64,000 bases of DNA, from positions 186,001 through 250,000 of the forward strand of contig CALUKE010000001.1 in assembly GCA_944321165.1 (NCBI GenBank). Reading direction: 5' to 3'. Position numbers and translations under genes: made by a program. The notes beneath the pieces are model-generated. The model was not told the origin of the DNA, made no database searches, and saw nothing but the letters and a program-made list of their open reading frames with translations. This DNA comes from an uncultured Odoribacter sp. Its GTDB lineage: Bacteria; Bacteroidota; Bacteroidia; Bacteroidales; Marinifilaceae. Shown piece after piece: positions 20,425 to 29,692 of this stretch (the stretch's first letter is position 1; the number at the start of each line of letters is the position of its first letter).

Positions 20425-21717
20425 TTATTCACTGATTTCTGCGAGCAAATCGTACTCATCGGCTCCTGTAATCCGGACCTGATAAAATTCGCCAATTTGC
20501 AGAATCCGGTTACCGTATACCAATACTTCCGGATCCACTTCCGGGGAATCGTGTTCTGTCCGACCGACATAATATCCCTCTTCCTCCCGATCAATCAATA
20601 CCGTTACAAGCTGTCCGATTTGCGAACGGGCAACCTCCTCCGCAATGCTTGCCTGCAATTCCATGATCTTTTCCGCCCGTTCTTTTTTTACTTCTTCCGG
20701 AACATCATCCTGATAATGGCGGTCACACCAGGTGTCCTCTTCATGTGAATAAGGGAATACCCCCAAGCGCTCAAATCTCATTTCCTTTACAAACTCACAA
20801 AGCTCCTCAAAATCTTCTTCCGTCTCACCCGGATGTCCAGTCATCAAAGTCGTTCGGATAAATATTCCAGGAACCTCTTCCCGAATTTTACGGATTAAGT
20901 CGACCGTTTGTTGCTTGGTAATTCCTCTTCGCATCTGTTTCAACATGTGATCACTGCAATGTTGCAGAGCAATATCCAAATAATGACAAACATTCGGACG
21001 GTTGCGCATCACCGTCAATATCTCCATCGGGAAACCGGCAGGATAAGCATAATGCAACTTAATCCACCGCAATTCCTTTATGGATGCCATTCGGTCGATC
21101 AGTTCCGCCAATCGATTTCTCCCATACAGATCAATTCCATAATACGTCAGATCCTGAGCAACCACCAGTATCTCTTTTACCCCGTTTTTTACCAACGATT
21201 CACATTCCTCCAGAATCTCCTCCAACGTTCGGGATTTATGTTTGCCTGTCATAATCGGAATTGCACAATACGAACACGTACGGTTGCATCCTTCTGAAAT
21301 TTTCAGATAAGCATAATGTGAAGGAGTGGTCAAAATACGCTGATTCCGTATCTTCTCATCGAAATGCTGCCCCATTTTCTCCAAAACTCCCGACCAATCG
21401 AATTTTCCGAAAAAACCATCGACCTCCGGAATCTCCGCTTCAAGTTCCTTTCCATAACGCTGTGACAAACAACCGATCACATACAATTGCTCTACTACAC
21501 CCTCTTTCTTTTTCTCCACCTGTTCCAAAATGGTATTCACCGATTCCTCCTTCGCATCCCCGATAAACCCGCAGGTATTTACAATCACAATTTCAGCATC
21601 CGAATTTTCCACATCGGCTTCCGTAAGATAACCGGCCCGATCCAACTGTTTTAACAACATCTCCGTATCCACCAGATTCTTCGAACATCCTAAACTGATT
21701 ATATTTACTTTTTTCAT
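20425..21717 (-). CDS. rimO: Ribosomal protein S12 methylthiotransferase RimO
   Basis: The 430-residue radical SAM enzyme adds a methylthio group to the conserved aspartate of ribosomal protein S12. The N-terminal MTTase domain holds its cluster cysteines at 11, 49 and 83 (LGCSKN, NTCGF, GCLSQ). The radical SAM cysteines are 144, 148 and 151 in EGCNRTCSYCAIP. A TRAM domain forms the C-terminus. LGCSKNLVDTE distinguishes RimO from MiaB. The promoter candidate is in the gap shared with the divergent sigma factor gene. Confidence 0.95.
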   Translation of the reverse strand: MKKVNIISLGCSKNLVDTEMLLKQLDRAGYLTEADVENSDAEIVIVNTCGFIGDAKEESVNTILEQVEKKKEGVVEQLYVIGCLSQRYGKELEAEIPEVDGFFGKFDWSGVLEKMGQHFDEKIRNQRILTTPSHYAYLKISEGCNRTCSYCAIPIMTGKHKSRTLEEILEECESLVKNGVKEILVVAQDLTYYGIDLYGRNRLAELIDRMASIKELRWIKLHYAYPAGFPMEILTVMRNRPNVCHYLDIALQHCSDHMLKQMRRGITKQQTVDLIRKIREEVPGIFIRTTLMTGHPGETEEDFEELCEFVKEMRFERLGVFPYSHEEDTWCDRHYQDDVPEEVKKERAEKIMELQASIAEEVARSQIGQLVTVLIDREEEGYYVGRTEHDSPEVDPEVLVYGNRILQIGEFYQVRITGADEYDLLAEISE

Positions 21718-21759
21718 GCCTTTATTTACATTATTTCAAATTTCTCCATCACGAGACGA

Positions 21760-21767
21760 CAAAGGTA
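21760..21767 (-). promoter_or_regulatory. rimO promoter, -7 element
   Basis: Minus-strand TACCTTTG matches TAnnTTTG, 42 bases before the rimO start. The rest of the 196-base divergent gap is AT-rich; TAACTTTC (21869-21876), one mismatch from consensus, may serve the sigma factor gene. Confidence 0.45.
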
Positions 21768-21913
21768 CGAAAAATATAAAGCCCGTCCTTCATCTTTTCT
21801 TCTTGGAATTTTCACTATTTTATTTTTTAAAATAATGAAAAAAGTTATAAATTTCTCACCTCTTGGAGTAACTTTCAGTGCTTTATAAGTAGAATCTGAG
21901 AATATCAGCAGAC

Positions 21914-22486
21914 ATGAAAGGAAAAGAATTGAATTTAAAACAGATAGATCTAAAACATGAACCAACGCTTCGGGAACTCTTCCGAAAATTCTTTCCCCGG
22001 GCCCAATCTTTTGCAACCCAACTTTTACGGGACAAAATGACAGCTGCAAACGTAGTCCAGGAAGCCTTTCTGTACATGTGGGAAAAAGCTTCCGTTTTTC
22101 CGGATGAACCCTCATTTAAAGCCTATCTGTATTATTGTGTCAAAAACCGAAGTCTCAATTATATTCGCGATCATCGAGTCGAACGTCACATGGAAGAATT
22201 GCAGGAAGCTTGGGCTGACGAAGATGCCGTAGACCGCCTGCTTATCAAACAGGAACTTAAGGCTCGGGTATTGGAAGAAATCAACCGACTACCGGATGTT
22301 CGGAAAGAAATTCTGCTATTACGCCTGGAAGGTAATTCCTATGATGATATCTCACGGGAATTGAATCTCAACATCAACACGTTAAAAACTTACAGAAAAC
22401 AAGCCTACCGCGAACTGCGGGGACGCCTGGTCGATCTAGGAAAATACGTGCTGGGATTCGCAGGAATAATCATATGGTGTATTTAA
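21914..22486 (+). CDS. ECF-type RNA polymerase sigma factor (Bacteroidetes expansion family)
   Basis: The 190-residue protein has sigma region 2 at about 20-85 (VVQEAFLYMWEK) and region 4 at about 118-170 (LPDVRKEILLLRLEGNSYDDIS followed by a helix-turn-helix with NINTLKTYRKQAYRELR). The C-terminus ends in an unusual hydrophobic stretch (YVLGFAGIIIWCI). It is followed after 10 bases by a FecR-type anti-sigma factor, the standard pair in Bacteroidetes. The usual SusC/SusD receptor genes are absent downstream, so the target is not given by context. Confidence 0.93.
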   Translation: MKGKELNLKQIDLKHEPTLRELFRKFFPRAQSFATQLLRDKMTAANVVQEAFLYMWEKASVFPDEPSFKAYLYYCVKNRSLNYIRDHRVERHMEELQEAWADEDAVDRLLIKQELKARVLEEINRLPDVRKEILLLRLEGNSYDDISRELNLNINTLKTYRKQAYRELRGRLVDLGKYVLGFAGIIIWCI

Positions 22487-22496
22487 CAAGCAAAAC

Positions 22497-23654
22497 ATGG
22501 AACGAGAAAAAAAAGACATACAAATCAGCGATCTGATATATAAATACCTGACTGATTCTCTAAAAGGGAATGAGGCGGAAATATTGGAGGCATGGCAACA
22601 ACAGCCTGAAAACCGGAAATTACTTCTGGAATTGAAAAACTCCGAACATTTATATCAAGGTCTATCAGAACTGCACTACACAGATACGGAACCGGTCTGG
22701 CAAATGCTTGAACAGCAAATACGTTTACGCCGCCGAATCCGTATGAGACGATGGTGGATCGGCATCGCCGCCGGACTGCTCCTCCTGCTGGGAGGAATCT
22801 GGTGGAGCCTTCAGCAGGCAGAAGAACAGCCCCTTCCATCGTTGGCACAACAAACTCTCCAACGAGAAGATGCCCCCATCACTCTACGGAAAGCAAATGG
22901 CGAAATACTTTATTTTGAAGACAGTGTACAAACACTTTTGTTACCTCAAGAAATCCGCCAGGAACAAAATGTGTCTACCTCTTCCTCTACTCCAACCATT
23001 GAACCACAATCGATTTACAATGAACTTGTTACATCATCCAGAAACACCATAGAAGTCTCCCTTTACGACGGAACGCGGGTATGGTTGAATGCCGGCAGTA
23101 AATTACGTTACCCCACCAGCTTCACTGCAGAAAAACGCCAGGTCAGCCTTGAAGGAGAAGGTTATTTCGAAGTCGTCCGGGATGAACGGCGCCCCTTTAT
23201 CGTCAGCACGGCATCCGCCACGATCCGGGTTTTGGGTACCGGATTCAACGTTTCAGCACCAGACTCACTCAGCTGCACAACAACGTTGGTGGAAGGCAGA
23301 GTCCAGATCGAAGATGGACAAACCAACCGCATCCTTCTCTCTCCGGGCCAACAGGCAAGACTGCATACCGACGGGAACTGGGACGTACGCCAGGTGGACA
23401 TTCGCTATTATACAGCCTGGAAAAACAATTTATTCGCTTTTGAAGATACCTCTTTACGTGAAATCTTAAATACCCTTTCCAGCTGGTATGGAGTTACTTT
23501 CCTTTTCCGACAGGCGGAACTGGCGGATCTCACCTATACCACCATGATCAAACGTTACGACAAGGTTCAACAGGTTCTCCATATTCTCGAAGAAGTCGGC
23601 GATTTCCGCTGTGAACGCATAGATGATACCCATTTCATGATCAAAAAGAAATAA
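22497..23654 (+). CDS. FecR-domain anti-sigma factor
   Basis: The 385-residue protein has a cytoplasmic sigma-binding region (about 1-80), one membrane span (86-105), a FecR domain with the WLNAGSKLRYPTSF and GEGYFEVV motifs (about 195-235), and a C-terminal DUF4974-type domain. In the family model it holds the sigma factor at the membrane until a TonB-dependent receptor signals through the periplasm. It is translated from the same message as the sigma factor. The next gene (ygiQ) has its own promoter, so the operon seems to hold only these two genes. Confidence 0.93.
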   Translation: MEREKKDIQISDLIYKYLTDSLKGNEAEILEAWQQQPENRKLLLELKNSEHLYQGLSELHYTDTEPVWQMLEQQIRLRRRIRMRRWWIGIAAGLLLLLGGIWWSLQQAEEQPLPSLAQQTLQREDAPITLRKANGEILYFEDSVQTLLLPQEIRQEQNVSTSSSTPTIEPQSIYNELVTSSRNTIEVSLYDGTRVWLNAGSKLRYPTSFTAEKRQVSLEGEGYFEVVRDERRPFIVSTASATIRVLGTGFNVSAPDSLSCTTTLVEGRVQIEDGQTNRILLSPGQQARLHTDGNWDVRQVDIRYYTAWKNNLFAFEDTSLREILNTLSSWYGVTFLFRQAELADLTYTTMIKRYDKVQQVLHILEEVGDFRCERIDDTHFMIKKK

Positions 23655-23704
23655 AATTCCAAATTTAAACATCCAACATTACTTCCTCACTCGATTTATT
23701 GTCG

Positions 23705-23712
23705 TATCTTTG
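23705..23712 (+). promoter_or_regulatory. ygiQ promoter, -7 element
   Basis: TATCTTTG matches TAnnTTTG, 18 bases before the ygiQ ATG. This separates the gene from the sigma/anti-sigma pair. Confidence 0.5.
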
Positions 23713-23730
23713 CGCAACAGCTAAAAAAAA

Positions 23731-25566
23731 ATGAATACGGCACCACAATTGCAATGGCTTCCAACCTCTGTCAAAGAGGTAAAAGAACGCGGCTGGGATT
23801 ACTTAGACGTCATCCTTTTTTCCGGTGATGCCTATGTTGATCACCCGTCGTTTGGAGGAGCCGTTGTGGGAAGGTTGTTGGAATCATTGGGATTGAGAGT
23901 CGCCATTGTCCCACAACCCAATTGGCAGGATGATTTAAGGGATTTTCGCAAACTGGGGATTCCCCGACTGTTTTTCGGCATTAGTGCCGGAAGTATGGAT
24001 TCAATGGTCAACCATTATACAGCCGCCAAACGCCGACGTTCTGATGATGCCTATACCCCGGATGGACGGGCAGGAGCCCGCCCAGACATGCCAACCATCG
24101 TCTATACCCGTATTCTGAAAAAACTGTACCCCGATATTCCGGTCGTAATCGGAGGCATCGAAGCCTCTCTTCGCAGACTGAGTCATTACGATTACTGGAA
24201 GGATACCCTACAACCATCCATATTGAAAGATAGCGGTGCAGATCTGCTGATCTATGGCATGGGAGAAAAACCCTTGGCAGAGCTTTGCCGTCTTTTAAAA
24301 CAAGGCATTCCTCTTCGTAACCTCACCAATATCCCTCAGACGGCTGTATTGAGAAACCGGCAGGAAACGGTAGCCACCCATAAAAAATGGAAAACCATTG
24401 TCCTGCATTCCCATGAATCCTGTCTGACCAACAAAAAAAATCATGCGGAAAACTTCAGACACATCGAAGAAGAATCCAACAGCATCGAGGCGGCCCGTTT
24501 GATCCAACCCATTGGACAGCAGCAGGTCATTGTCAATCCGCCCTACCCGCCGTTGACTACCCGGGAACTGGACGCTATCTATGCCTTGCCGTTCACTCGA
24601 TTGCCGCATCCCCGATATAAGGGGAAGAACATACCGGCCTACAACATGATCCGCCACTCCGTCACCTTGCATCGGGGATGTTTCGGTGGATGTGCCTTTT
24701 GCACAATCTCTGCCCATCAAGGTAAATTCATCGTCTCCCGATCGCCGGAATCCATCCGGCAAGAACTGGAAAAAATCACCCAGATGCCGGATTTCAGAGG
24801 TACAGTCTCTGATTTAGGCGGTCCATCAGCCAACATGTACCACATGAAAGGCAAGGATATCACCCTTTGCCGCCTGTGCAAACGTGCCTCTTGTGCCTAT
24901 CCGAATATCTGCAAAAACCTGGATACGGATCACAAGCCTCTGCTCCAGATATATGAAATGTCCCGGAATATTCCTGGTATCAAACACTGCTTCATCGGCT
25001 CCGGCATCCGTTATGACCTTTGTTTATATGACACCGGCAATTCAATTGTCAATCAACACAATAAACAATATTTAGAAACAGTTATCCGTTATCATGTATC
25101 CGGACGTTTTAAAGTGGCTCCCGAACATTGTTCCGAACAGGTTTTGCAGGTGATGAGAAAACCCACCTTCCGCCTATTCATACAACTCAAATCCATATTC
25201 GATGAAATAAACCGGAAATACCATCTGAACGAACAGATCATCCCTTATTTCATTTCCTCCCATCCAGGTTGTCGCCCCGAAGATATGGCAGAGTTGGCCG
25301 TCATTACCAAATCATTGGATTTTAAACTTGAACAGGTACAAGATTTTACTCCGACTCCCATGACTGTTGCGACTACCATATATTATTCTGGATACCATCC
25401 ATATTCGCTTAAAAAAATAAATACAGTTAAGACAGAAAAAGAAAAAAAACAACAAAACATGTTTTTCTTCTGGTACAAAAAAGAGTTCCGGGAACAGATC
25501 GTTTCCGAACTTCGTAAAATCCACCGCTTGGATCTGCTTTCCAAACTGTATGGCAAAGAAAAATAG
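23731..25566 (+). CDS. YgiQ-family radical SAM protein
   Basis: The 611-residue protein belongs to the YgiQ (UPF0313) family. It has a B12-binding-like N-terminal region with the family segment SGDAYVDHPSFG (31-42) and a radical SAM domain whose cluster cysteines are 317, 321 and 324 in HRGCFGGCAFC. A further cysteine cluster (RLCKRASCAYPNIC) follows the core. The family is widespread and uncharacterised as to substrate. Length is within the usual range, slightly shorter than E. coli YgiQ. Family assignment is sure; the reaction is not known. Confidence 0.93.
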   Translation: MNTAPQLQWLPTSVKEVKERGWDYLDVILFSGDAYVDHPSFGGAVVGRLLESLGLRVAIVPQPNWQDDLRDFRKLGIPRLFFGISAGSMDSMVNHYTAAKRRRSDDAYTPDGRAGARPDMPTIVYTRILKKLYPDIPVVIGGIEASLRRLSHYDYWKDTLQPSILKDSGADLLIYGMGEKPLAELCRLLKQGIPLRNLTNIPQTAVLRNRQETVATHKKWKTIVLHSHESCLTNKKNHAENFRHIEEESNSIEAARLIQPIGQQQVIVNPPYPPLTTRELDAIYALPFTRLPHPRYKGKNIPAYNMIRHSVTLHRGCFGGCAFCTISAHQGKFIVSRSPESIRQELEKITQMPDFRGTVSDLGGPSANMYHMKGKDITLCRLCKRASCAYPNICKNLDTDHKPLLQIYEMSRNIPGIKHCFIGSGIRYDLCLYDTGNSIVNQHNKQYLETVIRYHVSGRFKVAPEHCSEQVLQVMRKPTFRLFIQLKSIFDEINRKYHLNEQIIPYFISSHPGCRPEDMAELAVITKSLDFKLEQVQDFTPTPMTVATTIYYSGYHPYSLKKINTVKTEKEKKQQNMFFFWYKKEFREQIVSELRKIHRLDLLSKLYGKEK

Positions 25567-25598
25567 GAACAACATTTCAATTATTCAGCGCGATTCCT

Positions 25599-25606
25599 TA
25601 ACTTTG
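25599..25606 (+). promoter_or_regulatory. Promoter of the TPR lipoprotein gene, -7 element
   Basis: TAACTTTG matches TAnnTTTG, 36 bases before ATG 25643, with TTTC (25575-25578) as a weak -33 box. Its position downstream of ATG 25550 argues against that upstream start. Confidence 0.5.
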
Positions 25607-25642
25607 TCAAAGGGTTCATTTATCCATATAAACCATATTCCA

Positions 25643-26389
25643 ATGAAATATCAATTATTATTTATAGTTGTCGTTCTCCTGACGGCCTGTAACACAAAAG
25701 CAAAACAGGCCAACAAACGCGGCCTGGAATATATGAAACAAAACATGTACGAAGAAGCTATCGCAGAATTCAACCGGGCTTTAGAAATCAATCCAACCTG
25801 GTTTCCGGCTTATTATAACCGGGCAATTTCTTATGCCAATAGCCATCGGAATGAAGAAGCGCTAAGTGACTTCAATTATGTTATTGCTCATTATCAAACA
25901 CATGCAGATGCATATTTCAACCGGGGAATTCTTCAGGAAAATTTAGGCAATTATGCCCAGGCCATTCAGGATTACACCGAAACCATCGCTTTACGACCGG
26001 ATTTTATTCAGGCCTACCATTATCGCGGCATTGCCCGTTTTCGCATGAATGATCTGGACGGAGCCTTAAAAGACTATAACGAAGCCTTACGTCTCGGCAA
26101 AGATATCCATTTGGACATCCTACAAGCAAAAGAATATGGACTGAATTCCAGTGCTTTATATTTCAATCGAGGAGTCGTTTGGCAGAAAAAAGGAGAATAC
26201 CAACAGGCAATCCAAGATTATACGGAAACCATCGAAATCGACCCTTCCACAGCCAGGGCTTATTACAACAGAGCCATCGCCAGAATGTCTATTTCCCAAT
26301 CCGAAGAAGCTCGTAAAGATCTTGAAATTGCCTCACGTTTAGGATTCGAAGCAGCCAATAAAGCCATCCTTCACTACTTTAAGCCATGA
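25643..26389 (+). CDS. Tetratricopeptide-repeat lipoprotein
   Basis: The 248-residue protein starts MKYQLLFIVVVLLTAC, a lipoprotein signal with the lipidated Cys at 16. About six TPR units follow, each with the pattern YYNRA(I)-A-DY; the repeats around residues 26-130 and 165-230 are clearest. It probably acts as an envelope scaffold. The frame is open from ATG 25550 inside ygiQ, but the signal peptide and the promoter favour 25643. The stop overlaps the next gene's ATG (ATGA), so the two are probably translationally coupled. Confidence 0.85.
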   Translation: MKYQLLFIVVVLLTACNTKAKQANKRGLEYMKQNMYEEAIAEFNRALEINPTWFPAYYNRAISYANSHRNEEALSDFNYVIAHYQTHADAYFNRGILQENLGNYAQAIQDYTETIALRPDFIQAYHYRGIARFRMNDLDGALKDYNEALRLGKDIHLDILQAKEYGLNSSALYFNRGVVWQKKGEYQQAIQDYTETIEIDPSTARAYYNRAIARMSISQSEEARKDLEIASRLGFEAANKAILHYFKP

Positions 26390-27792
26390 GTTGCCTGTGT
26401 CTAATGAAATCAGACTCTTCACATCCTCGGAAGAAAAGAGGCCTGTATTGGCTACTAAGCTATGGCTTGATGTTTATATCCGTTTCCGTTCAGGGACAAG
26501 GCTATAAAATCAGGCTCCATATCCGGCAAATGGCCAACCAGCAAGTAATCCTGGCCAATTATTTCGATGGAAAGACATATGCCGTCGATACGGTAACCCT
26601 CGACCAGCAGGGCATCGGAGCTTTTCAGAAAGAAACCTCATTGTCCCAGGGAATATATGCACTCCTGTTTTCTCCCAGACACTATCTCGATATCTGGATT
26701 GGAGAAAATCCCTATTTTTCAATAACCGCCGATACCACGGACCTTATTCACACAAGCCGAATAAAAGGCTCCCCGGAAAATACCCGTTTTTTAAAATTTC
26801 AACAAAAACTGTTTTCCATCAACCAACAAAAACAACATATTTTTAACTTGTTAGAAAATAATATTGAAAACAAGCATAAGTATACCTCGCAACTAACAAA
26901 ATTGGATCGTCGTATCCAAACAAATGCCTTGCATATCATCCATAAATACCCGGCATCGACTTTGGCAAATTTTATACGACTGACACTCCCTGTTTTCCTT
27001 ACCTCTGAACAAAACGCCAAAGTCCATTATTGGGACTATACCGACTTCCAAGACAGTACCTTGATCCATACCCCGATTTTCAAGAATAAATTGGACGAGT
27101 TTTTCAACAGCCTTGTTCCCATGAATGCCGACAGTGTATATGCAGCATCAGTAAAACTGATTGAACAGGCAAGGGGATGCAAGCCCATGTTCCGTTATTT
27201 GGTCAATTACTGCTTCAACCATGTTATAACCCATCTATCGGTTGTCGATATGGATGCCGCCTTTGTCCGTTTGGCCCGGCGATATTACCTCTCCGGTCAA
27301 GCAGACTGGGTGGATCCCATTTTGCTGAAAGCCATTGAACACGAAGTCATCCTAAGCCAAAATAACCTGATCGGACAATTGGCCCAGGAATTAAAACTGC
27401 CAACCCTGGAAGGCAATTGGGTCAGTTTGTATGAAATCGATGCTCCTTTCACACTCCTATTGTTCTGGGAAGTTAATTGCAATTATTGCGAACAGGAAGT
27501 CCCGCTTGTCAAAACAAAACTACTGGACCAATTCAAAGAATACGGTCTCAAGGTATTTGCCGTATACACCCAAGACAATCCACAAGAATGGGAAAATTTC
27601 GTAATAGAACACGAGCTCTACGATTTTATCAATTGCTGGGATCCCGAAGATCAAAGTAATTTCAGGGTATATTATCATGTCAACTCCACCCCTATCATAT
27701 ACTTATTGGATCAGGATAAACGGATCATTGCCAAAAGATTGGAGCTCGAACAATTCGAAGAGATTCTCCGCCAGGCTTTCGAACAACCATAA
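26386..27792 (+). CDS. Thioredoxin-fold envelope protein (TlpA/DUF5106-like)
   Basis: The 468-residue protein has a hydrophobic signal region (about 20-38), a DUF4369/DUF5106-like beta and helical N-terminal portion, and a thioredoxin-fold domain from about 335. The active-site motif is WEVNCNYCEQEVP, a CNYC redox pair in the TlpA position. The STPIIYLLD segment supplies the cis-proline. Such proteins reduce or isomerise disulfides in the periplasm. The ATG overlaps the TPR gene's stop by 4 bases; the Met at codon 7 is an alternative start. Confidence 0.82.
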   Translation: MSCLCLMKSDSSHPRKKRGLYWLLSYGLMFISVSVQGQGYKIRLHIRQMANQQVILANYFDGKTYAVDTVTLDQQGIGAFQKETSLSQGIYALLFSPRHYLDIWIGENPYFSITADTTDLIHTSRIKGSPENTRFLKFQQKLFSINQQKQHIFNLLENNIENKHKYTSQLTKLDRRIQTNALHIIHKYPASTLANFIRLTLPVFLTSEQNAKVHYWDYTDFQDSTLIHTPIFKNKLDEFFNSLVPMNADSVYAASVKLIEQARGCKPMFRYLVNYCFNHVITHLSVVDMDAAFVRLARRYYLSGQADWVDPILLKAIEHEVILSQNNLIGQLAQELKLPTLEGNWVSLYEIDAPFTLLLFWEVNCNYCEQEVPLVKTKLLDQFKEYGLKVFAVYTQDNPQEWENFVIEHELYDFINCWDPEDQSNFRVYYHVNSTPIIYLLDQDKRIIAKRLELEQFEEILRQAFEQP

Positions 27793-27823
27793 CCGCCCCT
27801 CTCGGATTTTCCCATCATCCATT

Positions 27824-28147
27824 TTAAAATTCCCCACTAGAATTCTTCCCCAGAGTAACCTCCCGCTTAATTTCAAAACCCATTTTCCGGATCAGTTTCA
27901 ACGTAGTCACCGCCGTTCGCCGGTCATATTCCTTTTCCGATTCGCTCAATTTCTCATAAGGCACCAACCCCGGATGCGTACGTGCCTCCTCGCTTCGCTG
28001 CACACCATAAGTCCACCCCTCCGTCATCCTCGCTGCAGCCCATACCTCATGCACATTTTTAGCCATAACCTCCACCAACTGGTTCAATTCTTCCGGTAAC
28101 TGTATCTCCTCCACCGGAACAGGAGACGGTTTATACATCATTTTCAT
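27824..28147 (-). CDS. RyR-domain protein
   Basis: The 107-residue protein is almost wholly a prokaryotic RyR (ryanodine receptor repeat) domain. Recognisable elements are LPEELNQLVEVMAKNVHEVW (18-37), the GWTYG segment (44-48), HPGLVPYEKLSESEKEYDR and TAVTTLKLI. Stand-alone RyR proteins of this size occur in Bacteroides and have no settled function; in larger proteins the domain is thought to bind a ligand, possibly a nucleotide. It lies 19 bases after the ModF-like ATPase gene on the same strand, so the two are probably co-transcribed. Confidence 0.85.
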   Translation of the reverse strand: MKMMYKPSPVPVEEIQLPEELNQLVEVMAKNVHEVWAAARMTEGWTYGVQRSEEARTHPGLVPYEKLSESEKEYDRRTAVTTLKLIRKMGFEIKREVTLGKNSSGEF

Positions 28148-28166
28148 CAGTGACAGATTTTTTTAC

Positions 28167-29597
28167 CTACAATTCTTTGAAACAAGTGACACAGGCCGGT
28201 ATCTCATCAATCTCATGGGTAACGTATATCAGCGACTTGTCTGCACTGGCACAAAAACGTTCGATCACCCGTTTTACCCAATTCTTTTTACCGGCATCCA
28301 AGCCATGCAAAGGCTCGTCCAGAATCAACAACTCTGGAGATTTCACAAAAGCCCTGGCCAACAAAACCAAACGTTGTTCCCCATAGGAAATCTTTAAAAA
28401 AGAACGAGCGGACAAAGCAGAAATTCGAAAAACGGCCATCCATTGCTCAGCCTGCATACGTTGTTCCTCGGTACATTTTTTCCACAATCCAATGGAATCG
28501 AAAAAACCGGATGCAACCACATCCCGGCAAGGAATATCCTGCAAATAACAGGTATGTACATCCGAAGATAAATAACCGATTCTTTTTTTGATATCCCAAA
28601 TGCTCTCACCACTTCCCCTTCGCCTTCCGAACAAAGAGATACGATTGGCATACGCCTGGGGATTGTCTCCGCAAACCAAGCTCAACAAAGTAGACTTTCC
28701 ACTGCCATTGGGTCCCAACAAAGCCCATTTTTCACCTCTTTTCACCTGCCAGTCCACATCCGCTAAAATAGAACGCCTACCCAAACGCACGCAAACCCGA
28801 TTCATCTCTATGGTCTGTTCATAATCCACTTCCTCCGGAGTTTTACCAACTGGCAATGGCTCGTCTGGAAGTGACAATTCCGGGAACAGAGTATTTTGAA
28901 AAACGGCATCCGCCATAAATTCTTCTCGTCGTCGAACAGGCAAACAAGATTTTTCCCGAAGAGGAAATATGTAATCAATCCATACCGGAATCTCTCGAGG
29001 ATCCGAAAATACAAGTACCACCTGTAAATTCTCCAAACGACTCATATCTTCCAACATCTCCAGCAAGCTCTTTCTGGATAAACGGTCCAACCCGATAAAC
29101 GGATTATCCAGAATCAACAACTCCGGCTCACTCATCAAGGCCTTTGCGATCAAAAACTTTCGCCATTCCCCACTCGACAAAGCCACCACCCTCTTCCCCA
29201 AAATTCCCTCTATCCCCAAACGTCGCATCCAAGTATGCACTTTTTCTTCCGGGAATCCTTCTAAAAACGAGTCCACCCACGGAGATGTCTCTGCATCGGT
29301 CATATTCCACCGCTGTTGGTAATACATATTCCGACAATCCGCCAAAGAATAAATATCTCGAAAAGAAATCGCCTTTATTGCCTGCCAAAGGGGCAACTGT
29401 TTCTCCAAATGTATCTCAACATTCCCTTCTTTCAAGGCAATACGTCCTTGTAGCAAATCCATCAACAAAGTCTTACCCGCTCCATTCGGTCCAACTACTG
29501 CCCAATTTTCACCTTTTTTGATTTGCCAGTTCACAGGCTCAGTAAAACGGAACTCCGAAAAACGGGGAACAGCCCCTTGTATTTGAATCCGATACAT
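28167..29597 (-). CDS. ModF-like tandem ABC ATPase
   Basis: From ATG 29597 the protein has 476 residues and two ABC ATPase domains with no membrane part, the ModF/PhrA layout. Domain 1 has GPNGAGKT, LSSGEW and Walker B LLILDNPF, where asparagine replaces the catalytic glutamate. Domain 2 has GPNGSGKST, ISYGEQ and a normal LLILDEPLHGLD. So only the second site looks catalytic. The frame continues to 29678, but a promoter match at 29620-29627 and the domain start favour 29597. No molybdate transport gene is nearby, so a molybdenum role is unproven. Confidence 0.82.
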   Translation of the reverse strand: MYRIQIQGAVPRFSEFRFTEPVNWQIKKGENWAVVGPNGAGKTLLMDLLQGRIALKEGNVEIHLEKQLPLWQAIKAISFRDIYSLADCRNMYYQQRWNMTDAETSPWVDSFLEGFPEEKVHTWMRRLGIEGILGKRVVALSSGEWRKFLIAKALMSEPELLILDNPFIGLDRLSRKSLLEMLEDMSRLENLQVVLVFSDPREIPVWIDYIFPLREKSCLPVRRREEFMADAVFQNTLFPELSLPDEPLPVGKTPEEVDYEQTIEMNRVCVRLGRRSILADVDWQVKRGEKWALLGPNGSGKSTLLSLVCGDNPQAYANRISLFGRRRGSGESIWDIKKRIGYLSSDVHTCYLQDIPCRDVVASGFFDSIGLWKKCTEEQRMQAEQWMAVFRISALSARSFLKISYGEQRLVLLARAFVKSPELLILDEPLHGLDAGKKNWVKRVIERFCASADKSLIYVTHEIDEIPACVTCFKEL

Positions 29598-29619
29598 TGT
29601 TTTCTTAAGTAAATTTCTA

Positions 29620-29627
29620 CAAAAATA
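29620..29627 (-). promoter_or_regulatory. Promoter of the ModF-like/RyR operon, -7 element
   Basis: Minus-strand TATTTTTG matches TAnnTTTG, 22 bases before ATG 29597. On the plus strand, TATATTTA (29660-29667), one mismatch from consensus, may start the fic message. Confidence 0.5.
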
Positions 29628-29692
29628 GAAATATTTTCCCATCCTATTCGAAAAATCCGTATATTTACAGCAGAGCATTCCGAAAATCAGCC

